This document shows positions 43,855 through 54,000 of a stretch of DNA of 64,000 bases, in pieces. Each line of letters begins with the position of its first letter. The first letter of the stretch is position 1. The notes below the pieces were generated by a model. That model was not told the origin of the DNA. It made no database searches and was given only the letters and a program-made list of their open reading frames with translations. Position numbers and translations under genes: made by a program. This DNA comes from an uncultured Rhodopila sp. (GTDB lineage Bacteria > Pseudomonadota > Alphaproteobacteria > Acetobacterales > Acetobacteraceae). The DNA lies in NCBI GenBank assembly GCA_903851415.1, contig CAINOE010000124.1:1-64000 (forward strand). Direction: 5' to 3'.

Positions 43855-45828
43855 ATGCGCAGCAAAATCGTAACGGCCGACGAGGCGATTGCCCTGATCC
43901 ATGACGGCGACACGCTCTCGAGCACCGGCTTCGTCCAGACAGGCTTTCCCGAGGCCCTGCTGTCGGCGCTCGAACGCCGCTTCCTGGCCACCGGGACGCC
44001 GCGCAACCTCACGGTGTTCGCCGCGGCCGGCCAGGGGGACGGCAAGGATCTGGGACTCAATCACCTGGGACATGAGGGCTTGCTGCGCCGCGTGGTGGCC
44101 GGCAACTGGGGGCGGATGCCGAAGGTCCGGCGCCTTGCGCTGGACAACAAGATTCAGGGCTACAATCTGCCGCAAGGCACCATCTGCCAGCTTTTCCGCG
44201 ATCTTGCCGGCGGCAAACCCGGCACGTTTTCGAAAGTCGGCCTGCACACCTTCGTGGACCCACGTTACGGTGGCGGGCGGATCAATCCGATCACCACCAA
44301 GGACATCGTGGACCTCGTCACGGTGGAGGGTGAAGAGTGGCTGTTCTACAAAGTCGGCAAGGTCAATGTGGCGTTCATCCGCGGCAGCACCGCGGACACG
44401 TTCGGCAACATCACCATGGAGCGGGAAGCGCTCACGCTCAACAACCTTGCAATGGCGATGGCCGCGAAGAACAGCAACGGCATCGTCATCGCCCAGGTGG
44501 AGCGCATCGCCGAGCGCGGCTCCCTGCCGCCGCGGCAGGTGAAGATTCCGGGCATACTCGTCGATTGCATCGTGGTGGCCGAACCGCATCAGCACAGGCA
44601 GACGCTCAACACCCAATACAATGGCGCCTATGCCGGCGAATACCGTGTCCCGCGCCCGGCCGTGCCGGCGGGTGCGGTTGACGAACGCAAGATCATTGCC
44701 CGCCGCGCCGCTTTCGAGCTGCCGCCGAACGGGATCATCAACCTCGGTGTCGGCATGCCGGAGGGCGTGGCCGCGGTCGCCAATGAGGAGCGTATCCTGC
44801 ATCTGCTGACGCTCTCGGTCGAATCCGGGGTGGTTGGCGGCATCCCATCCAGCGGCGGCGATTTCGGCACCGGCGTCAACATGGACGCGGTGCTCGACGA
44901 GAACCAGCAGTTCGATTTCTACGACGGCGGCGGCCTCGACATGGCCTGCCTGGGCATGGCCGAATGCGATGCGGCCGGCAACGTCAATGTCAGCCGCTTC
45001 GGCGATCGTCTGAACGGTGCGGGCGGCTTCATCAACATCAGCCAGAACGCCCGGCTTGTGGTGTTTGTCGGGTCTTTCACCGGCGGCGGGCTGAAAGTGG
45101 CGGTGGAGGATGGGGAGCTTCGCATCCTGGAGGAGGGGAAGCAACGGAAGTTCCTCCAGCAGGTCGGCCAGATCACCTTCAACGGGCAATACGCCTATGA
45201 TCGCGGCAAGCCGGTGTATTACGTCACCGAACGTTGCGTGTTCCGCCGGGCCCGGCGGGGCCTGGCGCTGATCGAGGTCGCCCCCGGCATCGATGTCGAG
45301 CGGGATATACTGGCGCACATGGAGTTCAAGCCGATCATCGGCGAGTACGGTATTATGGATCCGCGAATCTTCAGCCCGGAACCGATGGAACTGGCGGCGG
45401 AGCTGCTGAACATGTCGCTGCCGGAACGCGTCACCTACGATGCCGAGCGGAACATTCTGTTCCTGAATTTCGAGGGCATGTATATCCGGGTCGCCGAAGA
45501 CGTCAAAGCAATCTGGGACATCTGCGAACAACGCTGCAAGGCCGCCGGTAAATGGGTCGGCGTCGTTATCAATTATGACCGATTCCGGATCGCCCAGGAC
45601 ATGATCGACGCGTATGCCGAAATGGACAGGTACTTCCTGGCACATTATTTTACCAAAATAACGCGCTACGCGACCAGCGCCTTCCTGCGCGCCAAGCTCG
45701 GTGAGGCATTCTCGCAGCGCAACATCGCCCCCCACGTGTTCGAGCGCAAGGAGGAGGCCCAGGCCTTCCTGGCCGCCAGCCGCGCCGGTGGGGCCGATGC
45801 GTCCGAAGCCAAAGGAGACCACGCATGA
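43855..45828 (+). CDS. Family I acyl-CoA:carboxylate CoA-transferase (propionate CoA-transferase-like)
   Basis: A 657-residue fused alpha-beta family I CoA transferase. The first half starts [20 protein letters not shown] and the second half contains [18 protein letters not shown] and the active-site glutamate Glu323 in [16 protein letters not shown]. After about residue 525 there is an extra C-terminal domain of about 130 residues ([20 protein letters not shown], then [20 protein letters not shown]), found in some acetate/propionate CoA-transferases. A GGAGG ribosome site precedes ATG. Donor and acceptor are unknown; given the neighbours, a C4-C5 dicarboxylate or propionate is plausible. It overlaps mcl by four bases. 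Confidence 0.88.
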   Translation: MRSKIVTADEAIALIHDGDTLSSTGFVQTGFPEALLSALERRFLATGTPRNLTVFAAAGQGDGKDLGLNHLGHEGLLRRVVAGNWGRMPKVRRLALDNKIQGYNLPQGTICQLFRDLAGGKPGTFSKVGLHTFVDPRYGGGRINPITTKDIVDLVTVEGEEWLFYKVGKVNVAFIRGSTADTFGNITMEREALTLNNLAMAMAAKNSNGIVIAQVERIAERGSLPPRQVKIPGILVDCIVVAEPHQHRQTLNTQYNGAYAGEYRVPRPAVPAGAVDERKIIARRAAFELPPNGIINLGVGMPEGVAAVANEERILHLLTLSVESGVVGGIPSSGGDFGTGVNMDAVLDENQQFDFYDGGGLDMACLGMAECDAAGNVNVSRFGDRLNGAGGFINISQNARLVVFVGSFTGGGLKVAVEDGELRILEEGKQRKFLQQVGQITFNGQYAYDRGKPVYYVTERCVFRRARRGLALIEVAPGIDVERDILAHMEFKPIIGEYGIMDPRIFSPEPMELAAELLNMSLPERVTYDAERNILFLNFEGMYIRVAEDVKAIWDICEQRCKAAGKWVGVVINYDRFRIAQDMIDAYAEMDRYFLAHYFTKITRYATSAFLRAKLGEAFSQRNIAPHVFERKEEAQAFLAASRAGGADASEAKGDHA

Positions 45829-46871
45829 AGCTCCCCGCCGATTTCTACCGCCCGCTCGCCATCGGGGCGCCGGAGCCGATACGCCAACTGCCGGTCGTGC
45901 CCGAGCGCATGATCCATTTCTTCCCGCCGCATTTGCCGAAGGTGCGCGACAAGGTGCCGGAGCTTGTCGGCCAGGTGGACGTGCTGCTCGGCAACCTGGA
46001 AGACGCCATCCCGGCCGAGGCGAAGGATGCCGCGCGGGCCGGCTTCATCGAGGTGGCGCGCGCGGTCGACTTCAAGGACACCGGCTTGTGGACCCGCATC
46101 AACGCGCTCAACAGCCCCTGGGTGCTGGATGACCTGTTCCAGATCGTCGCGGCCATCGGCGGCAAGCTGGATGTGGTGATGCTGCCGAAGGTCGAAGGTC
46201 CGTGGGATATCCACTACCTCGACCAGCTGCTGGCCCAGTTGGAGGCGCGGCATCAGGTGCGCAAGCCGATCCTGATCCACGCGATTCTGGAGACGGCGCA
46301 GGGGGTGAAGAACGTCAACGAAATCGCCTCCGCCAGCCCGCGGATGCACGGCATGAGCCTGGGTCCGGCGGACCTTGCCGCCTCACGCGGGATGAAGACC
46401 ACACGTGTCGGTGGCGGGCATCCGTCCTATGGCGTGCTGGAGGATGCGCGTGCGGACGGGGCGCCGCGCACGCTGTTCCAGCAGGATTTGTGGCACTATA
46501 CGGTGGCGCGCATGGTTGATGCCTGCCTCGCCAGCGGCATCCGTGCGTTCTACGGCCCGTTCGGCGACTTCAAGGACGAACCGGCCTGCGAGGCGCAGTT
46601 CCGCAACGCCTTCCTGCTCGGCTGCGTCGGCGCCTGGAGCCTGCACCCGACGCAGATCACGATCGCCAAGCGGGTGTTCAGCCCGGAGGTGAAGGACGTG
46701 CTGTTTGCGAAGCGGATACTGGAGGCGATGCCCGATGGCAGCGGCGCGGTGATGCTGGACGGCAAGATGCAGGACGACGCGACCTGGAAGCAGGCGAAGG
46801 TGATCGTCGATCTTGCGCGGCTCGTGGCCAAACGCGATCCTGACCTGGCGGCTGCGTATGGGTTCGCGTAA
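45825..46871 (+). CDS. mcl: L-malyl-CoA/beta-methylmalyl-CoA lyase
   Basis: A 348-residue CitE/HpcH-family lyase that cleaves beta-methylmalyl-CoA to glyoxylate and propionyl-CoA, or malyl-CoA to glyoxylate and acetyl-CoA. The barrel has [20 protein letters not shown] (acidic metal region), [42 protein letters not shown] with the metal-ligand Glu, and [17 protein letters not shown]. The length and C-terminal [17 protein letters not shown] fit the Mcl1 type. Its start overlaps the CoA-transferase stop (ATGA), so they are coupled. Divergent from mct-mch. Confidence 0.94.
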   Translation: MKLPADFYRPLAIGAPEPIRQLPVVPERMIHFFPPHLPKVRDKVPELVGQVDVLLGNLEDAIPAEAKDAARAGFIEVARAVDFKDTGLWTRINALNSPWVLDDLFQIVAAIGGKLDVVMLPKVEGPWDIHYLDQLLAQLEARHQVRKPILIHAILETAQGVKNVNEIASASPRMHGMSLGPADLAASRGMKTTRVGGGHPSYGVLEDARADGAPRTLFQQDLWHYTVARMVDACLASGIRAFYGPFGDFKDEPACEAQFRNAFLLGCVGAWSLHPTQITIAKRVFSPEVKDVLFAKRILEAMPDGSGAVMLDGKMQDDATWKQAKVIVDLARLVAKRDPDLAAAYGFA

Positions 46872-47075
46872 CGGCGCGGCGAGCCGCATGATGATGGTTT
46901 CCGGACAGATCGGCGGCAGCAGGCTGTAGTCGCGTCGCGGCAATTGCCGCTCCGGCCCCGGGGCGACGCATGTTTGGCCCCCTCGGCCCGCCCTGAGAAC
47001 AGCCGATCGGCCTTGATGAATGGCCGTGTTGATATCGCCGCGTTCAACGTCCGAACGGCAAAACCTCGCGATCAA

Positions 47076-47097
47076 CGGGACTGTCAGACAGTTCCCG
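47076..47097 (+). promoter_or_regulatory. Hairpin in the pyrE leader
   Basis: CGGGACTGT (47076-47084) pairs with ACAGTTCCCG (47088-47097) with a single bulged T and a 3-base loop. It lies 49 bp upstream of the pyrE start. It could be an attenuator, an operator or a processing element. No T run follows. Confidence 0.4.
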
Positions 47098-47146
47098 GAT
47101 GGGTTATCACACTCACAGGACCGAGGAACAGAGGACCCAGCCAACG

Positions 47147-47890
47147 ATGGCCAAACCCGCTCATACGTCTCGCGCCCCGACCGAGTGGGACCGCGATGCC
47201 GCGCTGACCGCCGCGCGGATACTGCTGGAGATCAAGGCCGTCAATTTCCGGCCGGAGGAGCCTTACACCTTCACCTCCGGCTGGAAGTCGCCAGTTTATA
47301 TCGACTGCCGGCGGATCATTTACTTCCCTCATGCGCGTGCCAAAATCTGCGATCTGGCGGTGGGCAAAATCCATCGCCATGTCGGCTACGAGACGATCGA
47401 GGTGCTGGCCGGCGGTGAGACCGCAGGCATACCCTTCGCCGCATGGATGGCGGATCGGATGTCGGCCCCGATGTCTTATGTGAGGAAAAAGCCGAAGGGG
47501 TTCGGCCAGAACGCCCTGATCGAGGGCGATGTGCCCGTTGGCAAGCGCACCTTGCTGGTTGAAGACCTGACCACTGACGGACAGTCGAAGGTTCGTTTTG
47601 CCAACGCCCTGCGTGATGCCGGCGCGATCGTGAACCACGCCTTCGTGATATTCTTTTATGGTGTGTTCCCCGGCGCGTTCGAGACGCTATCGAAAATGGA
47701 TATTACCTTGCACAGCCTGTGCACCTGGTGGGACGTCCTGGACGCCTGCAAGGATCGGCCGTATTTCTCCGAGGCGGCGATGTCGGACGTGCGCAAATTC
47801 CTTGAAAACCCGGTCGCCTGGTCGGCTGCCCATGGCGGGATTTCGTCAGCCGAGGAAGCGATTGCGCGGAAAGCGGCGGCGGACGAATGA
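47147..47890 (+). CDS. pyrE: Orotate phosphoribosyltransferase
   Basis: A 247-residue cytosolic enzyme that makes OMP from orotate and PRPP in pyrimidine synthesis. PYTFTSGWKSPVYIDCRRII forms the orotate-binding part, YVRKKPKGFGQNALIEG is the mobile loop with catalytic Lys, and LLVEDLTTDGQSK is the PRPP-binding motif. I use ATG 47147 (MAKPAHTSRAPTEWDRDAAL); the open frame before it has no support. The C-terminal 60 residues are longer than in enterobacterial PyrE, as in other alphaproteobacteria. It stands alone, with a hairpin in its leader. Confidence 0.95.
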   Translation: MAKPAHTSRAPTEWDRDAALTAARILLEIKAVNFRPEEPYTFTSGWKSPVYIDCRRIIYFPHARAKICDLAVGKIHRHVGYETIEVLAGGETAGIPFAAWMADRMSAPMSYVRKKPKGFGQNALIEGDVPVGKRTLLVEDLTTDGQSKVRFANALRDAGAIVNHAFVIFFYGVFPGAFETLSKMDITLHSLCTWWDVLDACKDRPYFSEAAMSDVRKFLENPVAWSAAHGGISSAEEAIARKAAADE

Positions 47891-48044
47891 TGCGGCCAAC
47901 TGATCAACTTTCGATTCAAAGGACCGGTTGCTAACCTTACGCGTTGATGTATTCCAGGGCCGGACCCTACGTTGTTTCAGCGGCTGGCCGGCTAAGCGTC
48001 GGCATCAGGCTGAGGGTGGAAGATATCGGTTGGGATGTCTCTGA

Positions 48045-49088
48045 ATGTCATTGACCTCGGTGCCGGCCAAGCGGCCAACGAGCCGGATCCTATGGCTGGA
48101 CGGTCTGCGAGGGATTGCTGCCACCGCTGTTGTGCTTGGCCATTATTTTGAATCGATGGTGCACTTCCCGGGGTCGGACGTCGTCGATCCGGGCATCTTC
48201 GGAGTCGGAATGTTCTTTTTTATCAGCGGATATATCATTCCGGCGTCAGTGCGACCGCGGGATCGCCATCCGTTGGTGCGCTTTCTCAGTGCGAGATTTT
48301 TCAGGCTCTATCCGCTTTACTGGCTGTCTCTGGCCATCGGCACGGTTGTGTATGGCGTTGGGGCAGTTCCGGCGCTTGTGAACATGACCATGGCTCAGCG
48401 GTTTGTCGGTGTCCCCGACGTCATCGGCGCATATTGGACGCTTCAGGTGGAGCTGCTGTTCTATGGTTTCGTTTCCATAACAGTCTTGCTTGGCAGGTTC
48501 AACAGCCCGAGAGTCGTGGCGGCGGCGACGCTGGCAAGCGCGGGACTGGCTGTGACTTTCGGAGCCATCCGGTTCTTTCTGGACAGGAAATCTCCGATTG
48601 CGGTGCCGATCGGACTGTCGATGATACTGGTTGGAAACGTGTTTTATATGCTGCGGGAAGGATTGATTACGCCAAATTTGTTTGGCAAATTGTGTGCTAT
48701 CGTTAGCGCGTGCCTGCTGATTTCGTTCTGTCTCGGATACAGCCGCGATTGGGGTTATAACGAAAATCCAACGCGGTTCGCGATGAGCTATAGCGTTTCG
48801 GCCGCCCTGTTCTTTGTCGTAGCGTACCGAGGTCGTTGCGGCCCACCGATTCTGAGCGGTCTCGGGCTGATCAGCTATCCGATATACCTTTTGCATCAGC
48901 CGATTCAAACCATCGCCGAATCTGTGCTTCATGGTCAGGCAGATTGGGTGGCGGGGGTGGGGGCATTCATCGCCGTCCTTCTGCTGGCCGTTCTGTCGCA
49001 TCTGGCAATCGAAACGCCTGGCGTCCGTCTGGGGCGATGGTTGATGGGTGGGACCGGACAGCCTCTGACCTTATGGCGCCGGCAGTAG
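48045..49088 (+). CDS. Acyltransferase 3 family membrane protein
   Basis: A 347-residue integral membrane O-acyltransferase of the OafA/NodX type, which acetylates or otherwise acylates surface polysaccharides. LWLDGLRGIAATAVVLGHYF with the catalytic His in the first helix, RFFRLYPLYWLSLAIG, and about ten hydrophobic helices support this. No C-terminal SGNH domain. It starts a run of surface-glycan genes on the plus strand, with the secreted glycosidase-like gene 27 bp downstream. The target sugar is unknown. Confidence 0.9.
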   Translation: MSLTSVPAKRPTSRILWLDGLRGIAATAVVLGHYFESMVHFPGSDVVDPGIFGVGMFFFISGYIIPASVRPRDRHPLVRFLSARFFRLYPLYWLSLAIGTVVYGVGAVPALVNMTMAQRFVGVPDVIGAYWTLQVELLFYGFVSITVLLGRFNSPRVVAAATLASAGLAVTFGAIRFFLDRKSPIAVPIGLSMILVGNVFYMLREGLITPNLFGKLCAIVSACLLISFCLGYSRDWGYNENPTRFAMSYSVSAALFFVVAYRGRCGPPILSGLGLISYPIYLLHQPIQTIAESVLHGQADWVAGVGAFIAVLLLAVLSHLAIETPGVRLGRWLMGGTGQPLTLWRRQ

Positions 49089-49115
49089 CGAATGCCTGGC
49101 TCAGGGAAACCCGAC

Positions 49116-50426
49116 ATGACCTATAGGCTGGCCGCACTGGCCGGGATCCTGATATGCGTCGCGTCCGGCAATGCCTCACCCGCATTCTCGGCCGAGGCGC
49201 AAAGCGCATCCGGGGTTCTGGATTCCATCGGCATGAACACGCATCTAGGTGCGGCGGATACCGGTCCTGGTGGCAACAGCTATGGCAACACTGAAAGGAT
49301 CATCCGCGAACTGTCGTATGTCCGTGTGAAGCATGCGCGGGATTCGCTGTTCATCGGGCCGGATGTCAGCAAGCTCGATCTGGTACATCAACGTCTCGGC
49401 GTCAGGTTCGATTTGGCCTACGACTATTACGCCAAGGACGGGGGCGCGCCGAAGCTGGAGGCGGCAATCTCCAACATCCAGGACCACGCCGATCTTATAG
49501 AAGCCGTCGAGGGGCCGAACGAGCCCGACTGGTTCGGAATCCGTTACGATCGGGCCAAGGGCGCGGCCGCTGTCGTTGCCGCTCAGCGGGGGCTGTACGC
49601 GGCGGTCAGGAACAACCCAAAGCTCTCGGGCATCCCTGTCTATTGCCCCGCACTCAGCTACCCGGCCAGTGGCGGCATGGCCGACGGTCTGGGCAATCTG
49701 GCGTCCGTCTGCAACGCCTCGAGCTCGCACGCCTATGTCGAAAACATCACGTTGGGCACGTTCCTGCCATACGAATACCTGGAGCGCTGGACCAAATTCC
49801 CGCTTGCCTTCGCGCCGGGTCTGCCCCGGGTCATCACAGAGGGCGGTTGGCCGACGAATCCCGCCGATGTGCAGGGGGTCGATGAACCGACCCAGGCGAA
49901 GAATCTGCTTTTCTATGAGCTGGATGCATTCAGCCAGGGAATCCGGCGCATCTATTTCTACGAACTGTCCGACGACCAGCCGGACCCGGCCAACACCAAA
50001 ACGGAATCTCATTTCGGGGTCTTCCGGCCGGATGGCTCCCCCAAGCCTGCGGCCATCATGCTGGCGAATCTGCATGAAATCCTTGGGGAGGGCAGCCCCC
50101 AACCGGGCAGCCTCGCCTACACGGTAGACGGTTTGCCGGAAACGGCCCACCAACTGCTGCTGCGCAGAGGCGACGGAACCTTCGTCCTGGCGCTGTGGAA
50201 CGAGGCGAAGCTGTGGGACCGCAGCGGGCATCGCGCGCTTCCCCAACCGGGCACGAGCGCCACTCTGACGTTCGAAGCGCCTGTCCGCCGGGTTGAGGTC
50301 ATGGATGCTTTGAACGGCGCGGCGATGACGCCTCCGGCCGAAGCGGCCCGAAAGGTTACTGTAACGATCCCGGACCGTGCGATCTTCGTGCTGATCAAGG
50401 CTGCCGCGCCGGGGCAGGGGCGCTAA
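49116..50426 (+). CDS. Secreted glycoside hydrolase-like protein (clan A type)
   Basis: A 436-residue protein with a signal peptide (MTYRLAALAGILICVASGNA, cleavage near residue 26). The barrel-like middle has the two glutamates expected of retaining clan-A glycosidases: an acid/base Asn-Glu in EAVEGPNEPDW (Glu136) and a nucleophile in RVITEGGWPTN (Glu242). A C-terminal beta domain follows after about 330. This fits a GH5/GH39-like secreted glycosidase. ATG 49116 has a better ribosome site (CAGGGAAA) than ATG 49092. Next to an acyltransferase and glycosyltransferases, it probably trims or modifies an exported polysaccharide. Confidence 0.75.
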   Translation: MTYRLAALAGILICVASGNASPAFSAEAQSASGVLDSIGMNTHLGAADTGPGGNSYGNTERIIRELSYVRVKHARDSLFIGPDVSKLDLVHQRLGVRFDLAYDYYAKDGGAPKLEAAISNIQDHADLIEAVEGPNEPDWFGIRYDRAKGAAAVVAAQRGLYAAVRNNPKLSGIPVYCPALSYPASGGMADGLGNLASVCNASSSHAYVENITLGTFLPYEYLERWTKFPLAFAPGLPRVITEGGWPTNPADVQGVDEPTQAKNLLFYELDAFSQGIRRIYFYELSDDQPDPANTKTESHFGVFRPDGSPKPAAIMLANLHEILGEGSPQPGSLAYTVDGLPETAHQLLLRRGDGTFVLALWNEAKLWDRSGHRALPQPGTSATLTFEAPVRRVEVMDALNGAAMTPPAEAARKVTVTIPDRAIFVLIKAAAPGQGR

Positions 50427-50581
50427 GGCCGGGAAGGACGCTATCCCGGCGCACCGGGACCGGGGGCTGATGGCTCATCGGGCGGCCGAAGTGGCGCGGA
50501 CCCTGCCGGTCTCTTGACGCGCCTGCCGGATTCGCGAAGCCTGTCCTGATGAACCGCTGGAATTTTAGCCGGAGCCTTCAA

Positions 50582-51034
50582 ATGGCTGAGTTGCCCATCG
50601 GCCTTGCCGGAAGCGATAATGTGGTGGCGCCGCGCGGGGGCCGGATGAGGCTCGCACCCTCGACGCTTCGCATGCTGCTGGCCGGGGGCGCTGCCGTGTC
50701 AGTCTTGCTGGCCTGGTTCGTCACGCGAGGCGGCGCCCCGACCCCGGATGCGGAATTGACGCGCGTCCTGCAGTTTATGACGCTGGCCAAGGGCCTGATT
50801 GGCGCGGGCGCGCTCTGGCTGGTGTCGATCCGGTTTCGCTACCCGATCGCGCCGCATCTGGCCTTTTGCTACATCGCCGGTGGCGCGATCATGGCGGCCG
50901 GACCCGGCGCGATGTGGACAACGGCGCATATAATCTTAGGGTCATTGCTGTTCTATGCCGGCCTCGCGGCCATGGCAGTGCTCGGCTCGATCGACGGGGG
51001 CGCCCGGTCCAGCCTCGTCAGGCGCCGAAGCTGA
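50582..51034 (+). CDS. Hypothetical membrane protein, four hydrophobic segments
   Basis: A 150-residue protein (from ATG 50582, preceded by GGAG; an upstream in-frame ATG at 50549 lacks a site). Four hydrophobic helices are visible after an N-terminal polar tail: around SVLLAWFVTRGG, LAKGLIGAGALWLVSI, APHLAFCYIAGGAIMAAGPG, and HIILGSLLFYAGLAAMAVLG. No known family or catalytic motif recognised. It is the last plus-strand gene before the convergent glycosyltransferase, 15 bp away. Confidence 0.65.
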   Translation: MAELPIGLAGSDNVVAPRGGRMRLAPSTLRMLLAGGAAVSVLLAWFVTRGGAPTPDAELTRVLQFMTLAKGLIGAGALWLVSIRFRYPIAPHLAFCYIAGGAIMAAGPGAMWTTAHIILGSLLFYAGLAAMAVLGSIDGGARSSLVRRRS

Positions 51035-51049
51035 AAGCCCGCGGCGGGA

Positions 51050-54000
51050 TCAGATCACGGCTCGCAACACTGAAACCAGCGGATTGCGGTAGCGAACAAT
51101 CAGCCGCCTGAGCAATGAAAACCGAAGCGCCGGCAGCACGAGAATCTGCAATGGAATGCGCCTGCGCAGCGGCAGATGCCGGGTGATGAATCGGAGATTC
51201 CGATACGCTCCGTCCTGATCCGCTTTCGTGCCCGTCTCGACCGCCTTGCGCAGCTCCGAGGCGGTGGAGCGAAAGAACCGTGGTGCGATCATGTTCCTGA
51301 TATAGTAGCGGTCCCGATCGGGATCGTCCGGAAACTGAAGGATCAGCTTGCGGGCATAGGCGGCACGGCTGACGCCCATGCGCGGCGAGTAGGAACTGCT
51401 GCCCTGATGGATTCGCCACGCCGACAAAGGCTGGGTCAGGTAGATATTATCGTAGCCTGCCAGGAACAGGCGCAGAAACAGATCGTCGTCCTCGTAGCCG
51501 GATAGACCTTCGTCAAATCCACCGACGGCTCGGAATGCCTTGCGCGAGATCATGCAGGCGGAGGGCAGGACATACATGTCGTTCGCCAGACAGGCGAAGA
51601 CATCGAGCTTTGGATGCTGCGTTTTCAGCCGGTCGAGGAATCTCCGGCAGACAATTTTGCCGTCGTCGCTGATCTCATCGAGGTTGCTGTATGTCCAGCC
51701 GACTTCGATCGATCGCGTCTCCGTAAACGGCTTGACCAGCTCCGCCAGGTGGTCCGGATACCAGAGGTCGTCCTGATCCAGGAACGCGATCAGGTCGCCA
51801 TGGGCATGCTCGACGCCCAGGTTTCGCGCCGCCGACTGGCCGGCATTCTCCTGCCGCAGCAGTCGGATCGGACAGGTTTCAGCCAGGCGTTCGACGACCG
51901 CCGCACCCTCATCCGTCGAACCGTCATCCACGACGATGATCTCGTCGGGTGGCAGCGTCTGTCCCAGCACGCTGCGCAGCGCCTCCGCGATATACCGCTC
52001 GCCGTTGTAAAGCGGAATCACCACCGTCGTCAGCAGGTTGGTCCGGAGCACGCGCCGGCGATCCTGCTCCGGAACGGAGTTTTCCAGCAGGCCGAGATCG
52101 CGGACACAGGCATCGACCAGCGCCGTGTCTCCAAACCGCAGCGCGCCGCGCAGCGCTTCGGCGACGTGATCCAGAAATCGCGGGACGATAAGGTCGCGCA
52201 CATAAAAACGGTTCATTGCCGGATCATCGGGAAACGCCGCGATCAGTTTCTGCGCGAAGATCATGCGGCTGACCGCCATGCGCGGCGAGAACGAGGCGCT
52301 TTCCGGGTAGATGCGCCAGCGCGACAGCGCTTTGTCGATATAGACGTTGTCGTATCCGGCCTGGAGCAGGCGGATGAACAAGTCGTCGTCTTCGTAGCCG
52401 GAAAGGCGCTCGTCGAACCCGCCCACGGCCTCCAGCGCCTGGCGTGAAATCACCGATGCGGATGGCAGGACGAACATGTCCTGGCGAAGGCAGTCGACAA
52501 CGTTGGTCTTGGGATGCTCCGGCGCGGCCCGCGCAATCACCGACTGCGCAGCCATCGCTCCGTCGCGGTCAATCTTGTCCAGGTTGCTGTATGTCCAGCC
52601 CAGCTTGCGTGACCGCGGCTCCCGGAACGGCTGCGTCAATTCCGCCAGATGCTGCGGATACCAGGTGTCATCCTGGTCCAACAAGGCGATCAGATCGCCA
52701 TGCGCGTGCCGGATGCCGAGATTGCGCGCGGAGGACTGGCCGCCATTCGGCTGCGACAGGATCGTGATGCGATGCCGCTCCGCCATGCGTGCCACGATCG
52801 CCGGACCGTCATCGCGGGATCCGTCGTCGACAACGATAATTTCGTCCGGCGGCAAGGTCTGTTGCAGCGCGCTGTGAATCGCCTCCTCGACAGTCCGGGC
52901 GCCATTATACAGCGGGATCACGACGGTGGTCAGCAGGTTGGTTCGCGACGGTGGGAGGAGGTCCGTCTCGCCGGCCAGGCGCTGCAATGCGTCGATATTG
53001 GCCTTGCTGACATCCGCCAGCGCAGTGTTGCCCGTGCGCAGCGCCTTTCGCAGTGTGTCGGCCGCGCGGTCCAGGAAGCGCGGGATGATCAGGTCGCGGG
53101 CATACGATGTGCCGCGAAAATCATCGTCAGGATAGGCCGCCACCAGCTTGCGGGCAAAGTTCATCAGCCCCGCCGCGACGTCCGGCGAAGACCAGGCGTG
53201 TTGCGGATCAAGCCTCCACCGCGCCACCGGCCGATCGATGAAGACGTTGTCATATCCGGCATCCAGCAGCCTGATGAACAGGTCGTCCGTCGCGTAGCCC
53301 GACAGAGTCTCGTCAAAGCAGCCGGCTTCTTCGATCGCTCTGCGAGCGATCACTGACGCTGACGCAGGAACATGAACCTCATGCTTCAGGCACTCGGCGA
53401 TGCTCGTCTTCGGGTGCGGCACCCCGGGCGTGGTCAGCAACGACCTCGTCAGGCAATGGCCGGCCGCGTCGATCTCATCGACGTTTCCATACGCCCAGCC
53501 CAGCGGCCGCGTCGTCGGTTGGCGGAACGGTTCGGTCAGTTCGGCGAGATGGCACGGGTACCAAACGTCGCCGGGATCAAGCAGCGCGATCAGGTCGCCG
53601 TGCGCGCGGCGGATGCCGAGGTTGCGGGCTGCCACCACGCCGGTTCCGTCAGCCCTCACAACCGTAACCGCCAGCCGATGGGCGAGAGTTCGGAGGATGC
53701 CGGGGTCAATGTCCGTGCAGCCGGCGACGACGATGACCTCATCCGGCTGCAACGTCTGGCTCAGCACGCTGCGCAGCGCTTCGTCGAGATGACGGGGAAC
53801 CTCGGGCAGCGGAATCACCACGGAGACCAGCAGATCGCTGCGCCCGGGGTCGCGCGGGCCGGGTTGTCCGGCGATATCCTGCATCGGCGCACTGTCCCTG
53901 CCGCCAGCATCGGGCAAAGCCGGGCCACCACAGCGCAAGGCGTACTTCATCGTCTCGGTTTCGGTATAAACAAACCGCGGCTGGACCAGGTCGCGGGTGA

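Noticed and set aside
42997-45822. Very long open frame on the reverse strand (over 900 codons) opposite the CoA-transferase gene
   Set aside because: It is an antisense shadow produced by high third-position GC. It has His/Arg/Gly-rich low-complexity translation, no ribosome site, and covers two well-supported genes.
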